Below, piece by piece: positions 16,558 through 24,377 of a stretch of 37,984 nt of DNA. Positions within the stretch are counted from its first letter, which is position 1. The number at the start of each line of letters is the position of its first letter. The notes under the pieces are model-generated. The model saw nothing but the letters and a program-made list of their open reading frames with translations, was not told the DNA's origin and ran no database searches. This DNA is from a virus: positions 1 to 37,984 of the IMG/VR virus record IMGVR_UViG_3300043773_000555; one strand, given 5' to 3'. The position numbers were made by a program, and so were the translations under genes.

Positions 16558-17574
16558 ATGAGTAATCCAGAAGCTACCGCTGAAGCTATTGAATCAGTGT
16601 CCAACATGTCATTTGAAGAGCTTGTAGCTCAGAGAACGGCAAGACATAATCCAGAACCTGAATCTGAGGAGCAACCCGAAGAAGAAGCACCCGAAGCCGA
16701 GGAGGAAGAAATTCCCGCTGAAGTAGAGGAAGCCGAAGCCGAGGAAGAAGCCGAAGAAGAAGAGGAGGAGCAGGAAAGTGAAATTGATCTACTGTCGTTG
16801 ACGGCTGAACAGATTCAATCCTTAGCCAAAAAAGGCAAGAGCCGATTGCTTCAACGCATTGGCGAGCTAACCGCTCAAAAGAAAGCCTTAGAGGAGAAGA
16901 TTCAATCTCAACCAGCAGTCAAGGAAGTCCCTCAAGACGAGAATCCATTTCGTGAAATCCAGTCATTTGATGACTTGAAAGCGAAATATCAAGAGCTTGA
17001 GCGAACCCTTGAAACAACAGATGAACTACTGGAGGAATACGAAGATTATCGCGCCGAAGATATAATCTTAGTTGGAGACAAGGAGTTCACCAAACAGCAG
17101 ATTCGTAAAGCTAACCGCAACTCCCGCGAGGCGTTGACTAAATTCTTACCTGCCCAGCAAGCGCATCTCCAACAGATCGCCCAACTGGAGCAACTGAAAG
17201 GTCAATACATCGCAGCCGCAGAAGAAGAAGTTCCCGACATCAAGGATGAATCCTCGGTTGTAGGGAAACAATTCCGAAGCTTAGTGTCTGACCCGCTTAT
17301 CGAAAAGCTACGCAAACAAGTTCCTGAAATTGGCTACCAAATCGAATACATCCTGGCACATGCCGCCAACTCCATCAACGGAGGAACGAGGATCAAGAAG
17401 CAACCTGCGGTGGGGAATAGACTGAAAGTCAGTCCATCATCTTCCCCATTTGGAGCAGGAGCCGCGAAGTCCTCGACATCCCCGAAGAGCAAAGTTGCCG
17501 ATGCTTATACTCGCTTTGAAAAGAGCGGAAGTCCAGAAGAATGGGTTGCTGCACGAATCGCTAAATACAAATAA
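16558..17574 (+). CDS. Capsid scaffolding protein
   Basis: 338 residues from MSNPEATAEA. The earlier ATG at 16471 is rejected because it lies inside the promoter. Residues about 30-75 are an extremely Glu-rich acidic tract, followed by coiled-coil segments (RLQRI..LTAQKKALEEKI, then QELERTLETTDELLEEYEDY). The C-terminus is basic and Ser/Lys-rich (SSTSPKSKVADAYTRFEKSG). An acidic, coiled-coil protein directly before the major capsid gene is characteristic of scaffolding proteins, whose C-terminus binds the capsid protein during prohead assembly. No protease domain is visible. Confidence 0.8.
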   Translation: MSNPEATAEAIESVSNMSFEELVAQRTARHNPEPESEEQPEEEAPEAEEEEIPAEVEEAEAEEEAEEEEEEQESEIDLLSLTAEQIQSLAKKGKSRLLQRIGELTAQKKALEEKIQSQPAVKEVPQDENPFREIQSFDDLKAKYQELERTLETTDELLEEYEDYRAEDIILVGDKEFTKQQIRKANRNSREALTKFLPAQQAHLQQIAQLEQLKGQYIAAAEEEVPDIKDESSVVGKQFRSLVSDPLIEKLRKQVPEIGYQIEYILAHAANSINGGTRIKKQPAVGNRLKVSPSSSPFGAGAAKSSTSPKSKVADAYTRFEKSGSPEEWVAARIAKYK

Positions 17575-17592
17575 TTTCAACCAACTAAGACT

Positions 17593-18591
17593 ATGCCTAT
17601 CTCAAATACTTATCAACCATCCGCCCCTACCGCTAAAGCAGGTCAGGGTTCCGCCGTATCCAACCGTGAGGATCTTAGCAACGAGCTTTCCATCCTTGCT
17701 CCAGAAGAAACTCCTATCCTTTCGCTTTGCAGCAAAGGTAAAGCAAGTGCCACTTATTCCGAGTGGACTGTTGATTCCTTGGCTGCTCCAGCAACGACTG
17801 GTATCAGTGAAGGTTCCGATGTGACCTCGTTCAGCGACAAGTTTGCTAACCGCGCTCGCCTTGGTAACTACATCCAACTGATGCGCCGCGATTACATCGT
17901 GTCAAACTTGCAACAAGCTGTAACTAGCGTTGGTCCTGCCAACGTAGCACAAGCCGAAGCCAAGTCGATGCGTGAAATTAAACGCGACATCGAAGCAACC
18001 ATCGCCTCTGACAACGAGATGACGGTTGAAAACGGTGCTGGCACTCCTTACGGTATGCGCGGTCTTGGCAAGTGGATTCAGTCAACTGCCCAAGCAACTA
18101 ACCCAGTTCCTTCTGATTATCGCACTCCTTCTGGTTCGCTTTTCACGACTGGCACTCTTTCGGAGAGTTCGTTCAACAGCATTGTTGGTTCGATCTTCGC
18201 CAAGAACGGCGAGATGAATAGCTTGACACTTGTTGCTAACGTGGCACTTCGCCAGCTTATCAGCAACTTCACCCGTGCTAATCCTGCCAACGTGGGAACA
18301 ACCTACCATGTCAACCAAGACGCTACGAGCAAGCAAATCACCCTTTCGGTGAACTTGTATGACTCCGACTTTGGTCTTGTGAAGATTGTCAACGGTAACC
18401 CAAGCTGTATGCCAACTGGTTCGACCAACGTGGGTTATATCCTTAATCCTAAATATCTTGGCTTTAACACCCTGATCCCAATGGGTGCTACTCGCCTTGA
18501 GAACCAAGGTGGTGGCGAGCGTGGATTTATCGACGTTGCTGGCACACTGTGCGTTAAGCATCCACAAGCTCACGGCAAAATCGCTTACTAA
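17593..18591 (+). CDS. Major capsid protein (SU10/DUF5309-type)
   Basis: 332 residues. The N-terminal region contains NREDLSNELSILAPEETPIL, SLCSKGKASATYSEWTVDSL, and then ISEGSDVT. This matches the SU10-like major capsid family, in which TP.LS....G.A....EW..D.L is a hallmark. HK97-fold assembly is expected. The centre has MREIKRDIEATIASDNE and the C-terminus ERGFIDVAGTLCVKHPQAHG. Codon choice is more G/C-rich than in the tail genes, consistent with high expression. Confidence 0.9.
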   Translation: MPISNTYQPSAPTAKAGQGSAVSNREDLSNELSILAPEETPILSLCSKGKASATYSEWTVDSLAAPATTGISEGSDVTSFSDKFANRARLGNYIQLMRRDYIVSNLQQAVTSVGPANVAQAEAKSMREIKRDIEATIASDNEMTVENGAGTPYGMRGLGKWIQSTAQATNPVPSDYRTPSGSLFTTGTLSESSFNSIVGSIFAKNGEMNSLTLVANVALRQLISNFTRANPANVGTTYHVNQDATSKQITLSVNLYDSDFGLVKIVNGNPSCMPTGSTNVGYILNPKYLGFNTLIPMGATRLENQGGGERGFIDVAGTLCVKHPQAHGKIAY

Positions 18592-18615
18592 TCCTAACTA
18601 ACTAGAAATAATAAT

Positions 18616-19032
18616 ATGCCTCAATTAGCTAATAATGAATCGCGTGGGTTTACCCACTACTTCCGCATGACTGCCGCCGACCTTGTTGCAGCTGGCACTG
18701 CCGCAAAAACAATCGGTGTAGTTCCTCGCGGTGGCATTGTCACCAATGCTTGTGTAACTGTTGTCTCCGCAGTTAGCCCTGGATCGGATCTAACCATTAC
18801 GGTTGGTGTTACTGGAACTGCTGCTGGACTTATTGCGTCAACTGACCTTGATGCTCTTGTAGCAACCGCTTACAATACTGGATCGCTAGTCGATACCGAG
18901 CCTGGTTATGTCAATAACACAACCTCACCTGTAAACATTATCGCTACCCTTGGCGGAACTGTTTCAGGCATTACTGCTGGTGAAATTGTTATCGGTCTTA
19001 CGATCCTTGACCCATTCGCTATCACGCCTTAA
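18616..19032 (+). CDS. Probable head decoration protein
   Basis: 138 residues, Ala/Gly/Thr/Val-rich and beta-rich, with no charged clusters (for example KTIGVVPRGGIVTNACVTVV and EIVIGLTILDPF). It follows the capsid gene by 24 bases and is followed by a hairpin that may limit read-through, so it would be made in capsid-like amounts. That favours a decoration or head-fibre role. Family membership is not certain. Confidence 0.65.
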   Translation: MPQLANNESRGFTHYFRMTAADLVAAGTAAKTIGVVPRGGIVTNACVTVVSAVSPGSDLTITVGVTGTAAGLIASTDLDALVATAYNTGSLVDTEPGYVNNTTSPVNIIATLGGTVSGITAGEIVIGLTILDPFAITP

Positions 19033-19042
19033 TCCATAACTG

Positions 19043-19077
19043 GGGAGGGAGGTTAAAATCTCCCTCTCCTCTTTTCT
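19043..19077 (+). terminator. Intercistronic terminator/attenuator
   Basis: A stem formed by GGGAGGGAG-type sequence (19043-19051) with CTCCCTCTCC (19060-19069, one bulged T) is followed by TCTTTTCTT. It should partly stop transcription after the capsid and decoration genes. The only Shine-Dalgarno-like bases before the next gene are buried in this stem. Confidence 0.7.
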
Positions 19078-19078
19078 T

Positions 19079-19357
19079 ATGTTCGCAGAAGAAGAAATTA
19101 ACGCTGCCCTTGTCCGAGAGTTATGCTCTGGTCGGAAGTTTATTGAAAGCCTAGAGAAGCGTCGAGAAATCGAAGCTGCGGCTGAAGCACGAAAAATGCG
19201 TGAAGTGAAATCCATTGCAGGTAAGCCTGTTGGATCTATCCCGCAACGTGAGTATCTACTACTCGCAAACAAATACGGAAACGAATGCTGGGATGACCGT
19301 CAATTCGTTCGTGACTTTTTCAAATCACAATCACACCTAAAAGCAGGTAACATTTAA
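19079..19357 (+). CDS. Hypothetical head-region protein
   Basis: 92 residues, highly charged and helical (FIESLEKRREIEAAAEARKM at about 21-40), followed by a segment GKPVGSIPQREYLLLANKYG. It directly follows an intercistronic terminator, and the ATG has no accessible Shine-Dalgarno sequence, so expression should be lower than that of the capsid genes. No family is recognised. It overlaps the adaptor gene start by one base (TAATG). Confidence 0.65.
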   Translation: MFAEEEINAALVRELCSGRKFIESLEKRREIEAAAEARKMREVKSIAGKPVGSIPQREYLLLANKYGNECWDDRQFVRDFFKSQSHLKAGNI

Positions 19358-19971
19358 TGCAAACTAGAACCTACGCCGAGCTACTTTCTCTTATCCAAGC
19401 ACTAAGCGGGGTTGTATTTGCTACTCTTGAACTTGGGCGAATCAAAGCACTGATTAATCGCCGAGCATTAAGAGCATTTCGCTCAACAAACTACTGGCCT
19501 CGCTTCCTCAAAATCGGGGAAGAGAGAGCAGTAGTGGACAGTGTTGTGCCATATACTGAGTCTGATAAAGACCCTATTGACACATATCTGCGCATTCATA
19601 AACAAGCTCCCTGGCTTAACAAGTCAGTCCAAGAATACGACATCATGGTTACCGCTCAAGGTGCTACGTTGGTCGCTGGAGACTTAAATCCTACGGAAGC
19701 CTATGTGACATACAAACGGCAGTTCACCGATACCTTTGGAGATGCGCAAGGAGAATCCACAGCGATTCCTGCTGAGTGGTTTCAATATATGGCGCATGGA
19801 ACTTATGCTGATTATCTCCGTGCGGAAGGACAGCAAGAGAAAGCTGTGATGGCAGATCAGGAAGCAGACATGCTCCTCCAAGAAGAAATGATTCGCATTG
19901 ACGAACAGCACACTTTACAGATGGTTGCTAACCGTATCTTTACTAACGCTAACATGCAAATGCGCTACTGA
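19357..19971 (+). CDS. Head-tail adaptor (connector) protein
   Basis: 204 residues. An N-terminal helical part (TYAELLSLIQALSG...RIKALINRRALRAFRSTNYW) precedes a middle beta region and a C-terminal helical region (AEWFQYMAHGTYADYLRAEG). This layout and size resemble podovirus adaptor/tail tubular A proteins, which bind under the portal and carry the nozzle. It follows the head genes, which fits. Assignment is by pattern and location. Confidence 0.7.
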   Translation: MQTRTYAELLSLIQALSGVVFATLELGRIKALINRRALRAFRSTNYWPRFLKIGEERAVVDSVVPYTESDKDPIDTYLRIHKQAPWLNKSVQEYDIMVTAQGATLVAGDLNPTEAYVTYKRQFTDTFGDAQGESTAIPAEWFQYMAHGTYADYLRAEGQQEKAVMADQEADMLLQEEMIRIDEQHTLQMVANRIFTNANMQMRY

Positions 19972-20810
19972 TGAATTACTCACTTGGAAATATGCTTGGT
20001 GGAGGAATGGTTGCTGGACTTGATCCAGACGCAAAATCTTATATCAATGCGGTAGCTGCAACTGGAGTAACGGTTACGCAAACGCAAAAAAATGCAATTA
20101 ACGCTTTTGTTGAATCCGAGAAAGCGGCATCGCGCTGGACGCTCCATAAAAGGCTTTACCTGCCAATTTGGAGTCTTGCGTCAGCAAATGCGATTGACAT
20201 GGTTACCCGTGCAAGTGGGACATTTGTTGGCAGCGTAACTCATGCTTCTGGTTATATCCAAGGCAATGGCTCCACGGGTTACTTTAACACAAATGTAACA
20301 CCTTCAGCGCTTAGCCAAACATTATCTAGCGCGTCTTTAACGGCACTTGTGACACAGGCTCCTAGTGGTGTTGCTGCGGCTACCGCAATAGGTTCTATTG
20401 ATGGGTCTGACACATCAAAGCTAGTTGAGTTTTCACACCTATCAGGAGTTGCAGTTATTTTCCGCTCCATGACTGCAACTGGAATTGGTGCAGTTCAAGC
20501 TATATTAGCGCGCTCATCTCAAGTTGGTATTTTTGTATCATCTCGCGAAGGTGGTGATCGCCGAATTATTCAACGAGTAACAGCTGGAGTCTCAACATTA
20601 GTAAATACTACAGGTGCTAACGCTGGAACAGTGCCTGTAACTGGAACTGTTCAGATGCTTAGATCGGGCTTTAGTGGAGGCGCGGCTTATTCAGATGGGC
20701 GATACGGATTTTTTGCTGCAAGTCTTGGGCAGACAGTATCGCAATCTCAAGCATTTTCGCTTAACGTTAAAACTCTCTGGGAAACCTGCACAGGACTAAC
20801 AATACCATGA
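19971..20810 (+). CDS. Putative receptor-binding or tail-associated beta protein
   Basis: 279 residues. The N-terminus LDPDAKSYINAVAATGVTVT followed by TQKNAINAFV resembles a helical attachment segment I recall in many phage structural proteins. The rest is a beta-rich lectin-like domain with SGYIQGNGSTGYFNTNVTPS and repeated short Gly/Thr/Ser strands. It could bind carbohydrate on the host surface or on the head. It overlaps the next gene by four bases. Confidence 0.55.
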   Translation: MNYSLGNMLGGGMVAGLDPDAKSYINAVAATGVTVTQTQKNAINAFVESEKAASRWTLHKRLYLPIWSLASANAIDMVTRASGTFVGSVTHASGYIQGNGSTGYFNTNVTPSALSQTLSSASLTALVTQAPSGVAAATAIGSIDGSDTSKLVEFSHLSGVAVIFRSMTATGIGAVQAILARSSQVGIFVSSREGGDRRIIQRVTAGVSTLVNTTGANAGTVPVTGTVQMLRSGFSGGAAYSDGRYGFFAASLGQTVSQSQAFSLNVKTLWETCTGLTIP

Positions 20811-21109
20811 TCGGTCATATTACCAACCAATCTACAGCAGACGCTATAACAGCCGCGATTGAGAATGCTCAAACATCTCGCGGTGTTCCCGTGTATTGGT
20901 TGCTAGTTGGCGTGCCTATCTATTCAGGGGAACATGCTGGCAAAGTATTCTTCCCGACTGATGACGAAGCACTTAACACTCCGCTTCGTGGAAACCCCGT
21001 TCAAACTCCGCAAGATTTCCCAGAATTCCAACAGCTTGTTGACATTTTAGGTGGTCTTGAAGCTCGCGTTAACCTCTCCGCAACTGACATTATCCCATTA
21101 CAATCATGA
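20807..21109 (+). CDS. Hypothetical protein (100 aa)
   Basis: No family is recognised. It is a soluble mixed alpha/beta protein containing VPVYWLLVGVPIYSGEHAGK near residues 27-46. It overlaps both neighbours by four bases (ATGA) and lies between a surface-type protein and the lysis genes. It may be a small fibre-associated or assembly protein, but nothing in the sequence proves this. Confidence 0.6.
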   Translation: MIGHITNQSTADAITAAIENAQTSRGVPVYWLLVGVPIYSGEHAGKVFFPTDDEALNTPLRGNPVQTPQDFPEFQQLVDILGGLEARVNLSATDIIPLQS

Positions 21110-21258
21110 AAACTACCGCATTAGGCATCCTTACAATCGTAGCAACAGTTTCCAACGTAGGCATCCAGCTTCTTTCTGGTGACAGTCCAGATTTTTCCGC
21201 TGCATTTGCTGCTGTAGTTGCTGGTGTAGGGCTAATCAAAGCTGCTGACGCAAAATAA
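21106..21258 (+). CDS. Small membrane protein, holin-like
   Basis: 50 residues from the ATG at 21106, in ATGA overlap with the previous gene. There are two hydrophobic stretches (ALGILTIVATVSNVGIQLL and FAAVVAGVGLIKAAD), with an end resembling short phage membrane proteins next to endolysins. A holin or spanin-like helper role is inferred from location. Confidence 0.6.
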   Translation: MKTTALGILTIVATVSNVGIQLLSGDSPDFSAAFAAVVAGVGLIKAADAK

Positions 21259-21259
21259 A

Positions 21260-21445
21260 TTGCAAATCCTGAAGTCAAATCGAGTGAAGGATATTGGTCA
21301 CAACACGATTGGAACTCTTGCACCGATCCTTGGTGTCATTACTTCTCTGCAAGAGCAGGTTGAATACGGACTGCGCATCAGTGGTCTAGTGGTCGGCTTG
21401 ATTGTAGGATTACTAAGCCTATGGCAAATCATCAAAAAGCTATGA
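21260..21445 (+). CDS. Holin-like membrane protein
   Basis: 61 residues if the TTG at 21260 starts it; 53 residues if the GTG at 21284 does. A soluble N-terminal part precedes one C-terminal transmembrane segment (ISGLVVGLIVGLLSLWQII) with a Lys-Lys end. Its stop overlaps the endolysin start at 21442 (ATGA), the coupling expected of a holin-endolysin pair. The start is uncertain because no clear Shine-Dalgarno sequence is seen. Confidence 0.6.
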   Translation: MQILKSNRVKDIGHNTIGTLAPILGVITSLQEQVEYGLRISGLVVGLIVGLLSLWQIIKKL

Positions 21446-21939
21446 CTCCATTTGTAAAGGAAATCATTCGCATCGCCAAGGCGGAAGTCGGCGTGCGGGA
21501 GATTGCTAATACGAACTGTGGCGAGCGAGTTGACCAATACAAAGCAGCGACATGGCTTAACCCCAAGAAGGGATGGGCGTGGTGCGCCGCCTTCGTTTGC
21601 TGGGTAGTTCGCGAAGCTATGGCATCCGCTGGAGTAAAGCAGACCAAGACGTTCAAGCGTCCACGAACCGCTGGCGCATGGGACTTTGAGAACTGGTCAC
21701 TTGAACAGGATAAAACGACTAACACGAAGAAACCTCATGGTGGAGACATTCTCCCTGGCGACATCGTAGTCTTCACGTTCTCCCATATCGGCATTGCTGT
21801 ATCATCTCCTGATGATGATGGCATCGTCAAAGTAGCTGAAGGAAACACTGACACAGCAGGATCAAGAGAAGGAGGTGGGGTTTACCTCAAATCTCGGCAC
21901 CTTTCCAAAATCCGCTCACGCATCCGCTTTACAATTTGA
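21442..21939 (+). CDS. Endolysin, NlpC/CHAP-type cysteine hydrolase
   Basis: 165 residues from the ATG at 21442; an in-frame ATG at 21421 would add seven residues, but the ATGA overlap favours 21442. GWAWCAAFVCWV places the probable catalytic Cys at about residue 48, and FSHIGIAVS gives the His at about 115, followed by VAEGNTD. This order matches phage and bacterial cell-wall amidase/peptidase domains of the TIGR02594 or CHAP kind. It has no signal peptide, so release depends on the holin-like proteins just upstream. Confidence 0.85.
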   Translation: MTPFVKEIIRIAKAEVGVREIANTNCGERVDQYKAATWLNPKKGWAWCAAFVCWVVREAMASAGVKQTKTFKRPRTAGAWDFENWSLEQDKTTNTKKPHGGDILPGDIVVFTFSHIGIAVSSPDDDGIVKVAEGNTDTAGSREGGGVYLKSRHLSKIRSRIRFTI

Positions 21940-21996
21940 GCAATACTCTACGCAAAAAGGGGCAATAATGTCCAGTTTGAGAAACATTATACGCAA

Positions 21997-22797
21997 ATGA
22001 AGCCAATAAAAAGTAAGTCTAAAATCATCGTTCTGTTATCAGACCTTCACATTGGCTCCGTTGTCGGACTATGGCCAGCTAACTTCGTGTCCAATGAAGG
22101 ATTCCCCATCGGGCAAAACGCATTCCAGAAATGGTTGTGGGCTTGCTGGCAAGATTGCCATGAGTGGATCGCCAAGATAGTAGGGGATGAGCCATATGAG
22201 CTAGTCATCAATGGCGACTTAGTAGAGGGGCTGCACCATCGCACTACTCAAGTCATGAGTGCCGACATCGGAGATCAATCCGCTGCTGTCATGGAGATCC
22301 TAGAGCCAGTGGCAAGCAAGGCATCAGGTGTTCACATTATCAAGGGAACTGAGTGCCATACTCGTAATGATGAGATTCGACTAGGCAAAGCATTAGGCGC
22401 GTCTAAGAATCCTGAGAATGGACAAAACGCATGGGACAATCTCGACATGGAGATTAACGGAACGCTAATCAACTTTGCTCACCATATCTCGGCAACATCT
22501 CGCCCTTATCTGGAAGCAGGAGCGCACAGCATTGCCCTGGGTGTCATCACTCATTCCCGCGCTAGAGTAGGCAAACGTGTGCCATCGGTTATCTGCCGAG
22601 CGCATCGCCACCGTCACGGCATCTGGACAGACGGCAACCAAGCATCGCTCATAACAGGCGCGTGGCAGGGTCTTACACGTCACGGCTACAAAGTAGTCCC
22701 CGATGCTATCTCGGAGCCTTCCTGCATCATCCTAGACGCAAGAACGACCGACAAAGGCGACCTTCCACTATTTCATCAACGCAAATACATACCATAA
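21997..22797 (+). CDS. Calcineurin-like metallophosphoesterase
   Basis: 266 residues with the family's metal ligands in order: DLH (Asp16, His18), NGDLVEG (Asp74), KGTECH (about 112-117, with Thr-Glu where many members have Asn-Asp/Glu), a His pair in NFAHHIS, and RAHRHRHG near residue 203. Phage members act on phosphoesters of DNA or small molecules; the substrate here is not predictable. It lies after the lysis genes and shares TAATG with the next gene. Confidence 0.85.
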   Translation: MKPIKSKSKIIVLLSDLHIGSVVGLWPANFVSNEGFPIGQNAFQKWLWACWQDCHEWIAKIVGDEPYELVINGDLVEGLHHRTTQVMSADIGDQSAAVMEILEPVASKASGVHIIKGTECHTRNDEIRLGKALGASKNPENGQNAWDNLDMEINGTLINFAHHISATSRPYLEAGAHSIALGVITHSRARVGKRVPSVICRAHRHRHGIWTDGNQASLITGAWQGLTRHGYKVVPDAISEPSCIILDARTTDKGDLPLFHQRKYIP

Positions 22798-23030
22798 TGG
22801 CAAAAAGCATACCAAAAGTAAGCGGAATGGATTGGATTATAGAGCAACTTAACCAAGTTGAAATACGTCCAGATGAATTTACCGTTGAGATGGTTGTTGA
22901 AAAAACAGGCAAACCTTATCACCCCATCAGAAACAGGATGAAAAGGATGCACGAGAAGAAAGAGTTGACTTGCCGCAAGGTGTTAATCAAGGGGCGATAT
23001 GTCAATGTCTATAAACAGGTGGAGAGCTAA
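22797..23030 (+). CDS. Small winged-helix-like protein
   Basis: 77 residues from the ATG at 22797, which overlaps the preceding stop; a longer in-frame reading from 22662 would run through the phosphoesterase gene. The sequence FTVEMVVEKTGKPYHPIRNR followed by MKRMHEKKELTCRKVLIKGR reads as a helix-turn-helix plus wing. It is the last plus-strand gene, and its stop overlaps that of the convergent methyltransferase by two shared bases. Confidence 0.65.
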   Translation: MAKSIPKVSGMDWIIEQLNQVEIRPDEFTVEMVVEKTGKPYHPIRNRMKRMHEKKELTCRKVLIKGRYVNVYKQVES

Positions 23031-23998
23031 GGCTTTAAGATACTCCATGCGAGTGCCGCCACTGCTGAAACTTGCCCATTGCCAATGGCTTTAAGTCTGT
23101 CCACCCTAGAGGCCACCCCATGAGCCATTCGACCCACGTTGGATTTAGGTGCTTCGGCTGGGTCTTGTCCCCACCACGAGCAACGTGGCACAATGTCGGC
23201 GTGTTCCTGATTGCTTCTGCTGGTGCATCGCATTCCTTTGCGTTGTGGCAAGTTGGAGTTGGCCACATCTTGACTTTTGTTGGCAAATCCAACTCTAAAC
23301 CCTTGAGGCTTCTGCCGCTGCTCCCCTTGTAATCCCTGGCTTGTGGCGTTGGCCACATCGCAACCGTGCGAGCTAGTCCAATGCTGCCAGATACTCCCTG
23401 ATTGCTGATCTTCCTTAGCTTGCCTGACTTCAGCGTTATTAGCTTCGTGTTGTCGTTCAGGATAGCTCCCATCGTCGCATCTGCACAAGTTGGAGTCGGT
23501 AGCAACGATCCAGATTCTGTCTCTTCGGTGAGGAGCGGAGACGTGATGCGCTCCCACAATACCCCATTCCGCATCATACCCCATTTCGGCAAGGTCAGCG
23601 AGGACGGTTCCAAGTCCTCTTCCCACAAGCATTGGTGAGTTTTCCACGAAAGCGTATCTAGGTCGAACTTCACCGATGATTCTCGCCATGTGTTTCCACA
23701 TACTACTTCTTGATCCTTCAATTCCCGCTCCTTTCCCAGCGCAACTGATGTCTTGACAAGGGAATCCCCCGCACACGATGTCAACTTTCCCTCGCCATGG
23801 TTTTCCGTCAAAGGTTCGCACATCATCCCAGATTGGGAACTTTGGCAAGATTCCGTCTCGCTGTCTTTGGAGTAAGACTTTTCGGCAATAAGGTTCAATC
23901 TCGACAGCACATACTGTGGTATGTCCGCAAAGCATCCCACCGAGGATACCTCCCCCTGCTCCTGCAAATAAGTGTAACTCATTTAGTTGTGTGTTCAT
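23027..23998 (-). CDS. dcm: DNA (cytosine-5) methyltransferase
   Basis: 323 residues with the C5-methyltransferase motifs in order: I (LFAGAGGGILGG, 10-21), IV with catalytic Cys81 in GGFPCQDIS, VI as VENSP (118-122; usually ENV), VIII as HRRDRIW (157-163), a variable target-recognition region at about 170-290, and X near GNGQVSAVAA (306-315). It would methylate cytosine in phage DNA, probably for restriction evasion. No partner restriction enzyme is visible. Its ATG overlaps the previous stop (ATGA). A second long ORF lies inside it in another frame. Confidence 0.92.
   Translation of the reverse strand: MNTQLNELHLFAGAGGGILGGMLCGHTTVCAVEIEPYCRKVLLQRQRDGILPKFPIWDDVRTFDGKPWRGKVDIVCGGFPCQDISCAGKGAGIEGSRSSMWKHMARIIGEVRPRYAFVENSPMLVGRGLGTVLADLAEMGYDAEWGIVGAHHVSAPHRRDRIWIVATDSNLCRCDDGSYPERQHEANNAEVRQAKEDQQSGSIWQHWTSSHGCDVANATSQGLQGEQRQKPQGFRVGFANKSQDVANSNLPQRKGMRCTSRSNQEHADIVPRCSWWGQDPAEAPKSNVGRMAHGVASRVDRLKAIGNGQVSAVAALAWSILKP
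23035..23982 (-). CDS. Overprinted ORF nested in the methyltransferase gene
   Basis: 315 codons on the same strand as the methyltransferase but in another frame, wholly inside it. The product carries motifs I recall from a phage family often found beside or in place of such genes: VKFDLDTLSWKTHQ (104-117), LPKWGMMRNG (131-140), LPTPTCADA (161-169), MWPTP twice (209-213 and 239-243), and NPTWVEWLMGWPLGWTDLKP (280-299). Such a long open frame with family-like phrases is unlikely by chance. No Shine-Dalgarno sequence precedes the ATG at 23982, so expression is unproven. Confidence 0.6.
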   Translation of the reverse strand: MSYTYLQEQGEVSSVGCFADIPQYVLSRLNLIAEKSYSKDSETESCQSSQSGMMCEPLTENHGEGKLTSCAGDSLVKTSVALGKERELKDQEVVCGNTWRESSVKFDLDTLSWKTHQCLWEEDLEPSSLTLPKWGMMRNGVLWERITSPLLTEETESGSLLPTPTCADATMGAILNDNTKLITLKSGKLRKISNQGVSGSIGLARTVAMWPTPQARDYKGSSGRSLKGLELDLPTKVKMWPTPTCHNAKECDAPAEAIRNTPTLCHVARGGDKTQPKHLNPTWVEWLMGWPLGWTDLKPLAMGKFQQWRHSHGVS

Positions 23999-24180
23999 TG
24001 TTGGTGTTCCGCCTCTGGAAAATCATAGTATTGGTGAATCCTCTCCATAATAGCGGAGTGGACAGCCTCTTCAATAACCTTGTGAGATGGGTTATCCGTA
24101 TGCTTATGCGCTCTCATAACGCCGTAACGACATCCCTCCTCGATACAATCACTTAATATTGCGTAATGTTTTGGTTTCAT
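23995..24180 (-). CDS. Hypothetical protein (61 aa)
   Basis: A small soluble helical protein, His-rich toward both ends (CRYGVMRAHKHTDNPSHKVI, and later HQYYDFPEAEHQQ). No family is recognised. It overlaps both neighbours by four bases (ATGA), as do most genes of this operon, which supports it being translated. Confidence 0.6.
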   Translation of the reverse strand: MKPKHYAILSDCIEEGCRYGVMRAHKHTDNPSHKVIEEAVHSAIMERIHQYYDFPEAEHQQ

Positions 24181-24377
24181 GGTTTTGTTTCTTTTGGTTC
24201 TATGTGAAATTCACACCAGAAAGCGATGATTTTCGGCGGTTCGATGTAGGAATTCACGCCATTTCTCGGTGCTGTCCTGCGCAGGCATGTCTCGCATCCT
24301 TCGCGCCAGTCCCATTCGCCGTCCTCGTCGAATCCCACGCCCTCGCATCGGGCTACGTCATTTGGTAATGTGTTCAT
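24177..24377 (-). CDS. Hypothetical Cys-containing protein (66 aa)
   Basis: 66 residues with four Cys (about residues 11, 28, 31 and 55). The pair in GCETCLRR is spaced CxxC and could bind zinc, but the second pair is not compact. It begins MNTLPND, sharing the recurrent ATGAACAC start of this operon. The function is unknown. It is coupled to the ATPase gene by a four-base overlap. Confidence 0.6.
   Translation of the reverse strand: MNTLPNDVARCEGVGFDEDGEWDWREGCETCLRRTAPRNGVNSYIEPPKIIAFWCEFHIEPKETKP

Noticed and set aside
18082-18573. 163-codon minus-strand ORF opposite the capsid gene
   Set aside because: A shadow of the G/C-biased codon pattern in the major capsid gene; it has no ribosome binding site or family-like motifs.
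23072-24156. Plus-strand ORFs opposite the methyltransferase
   Set aside because: Short, no ribosome binding sites and no family phrases, unlike the nested minus-strand ORF.
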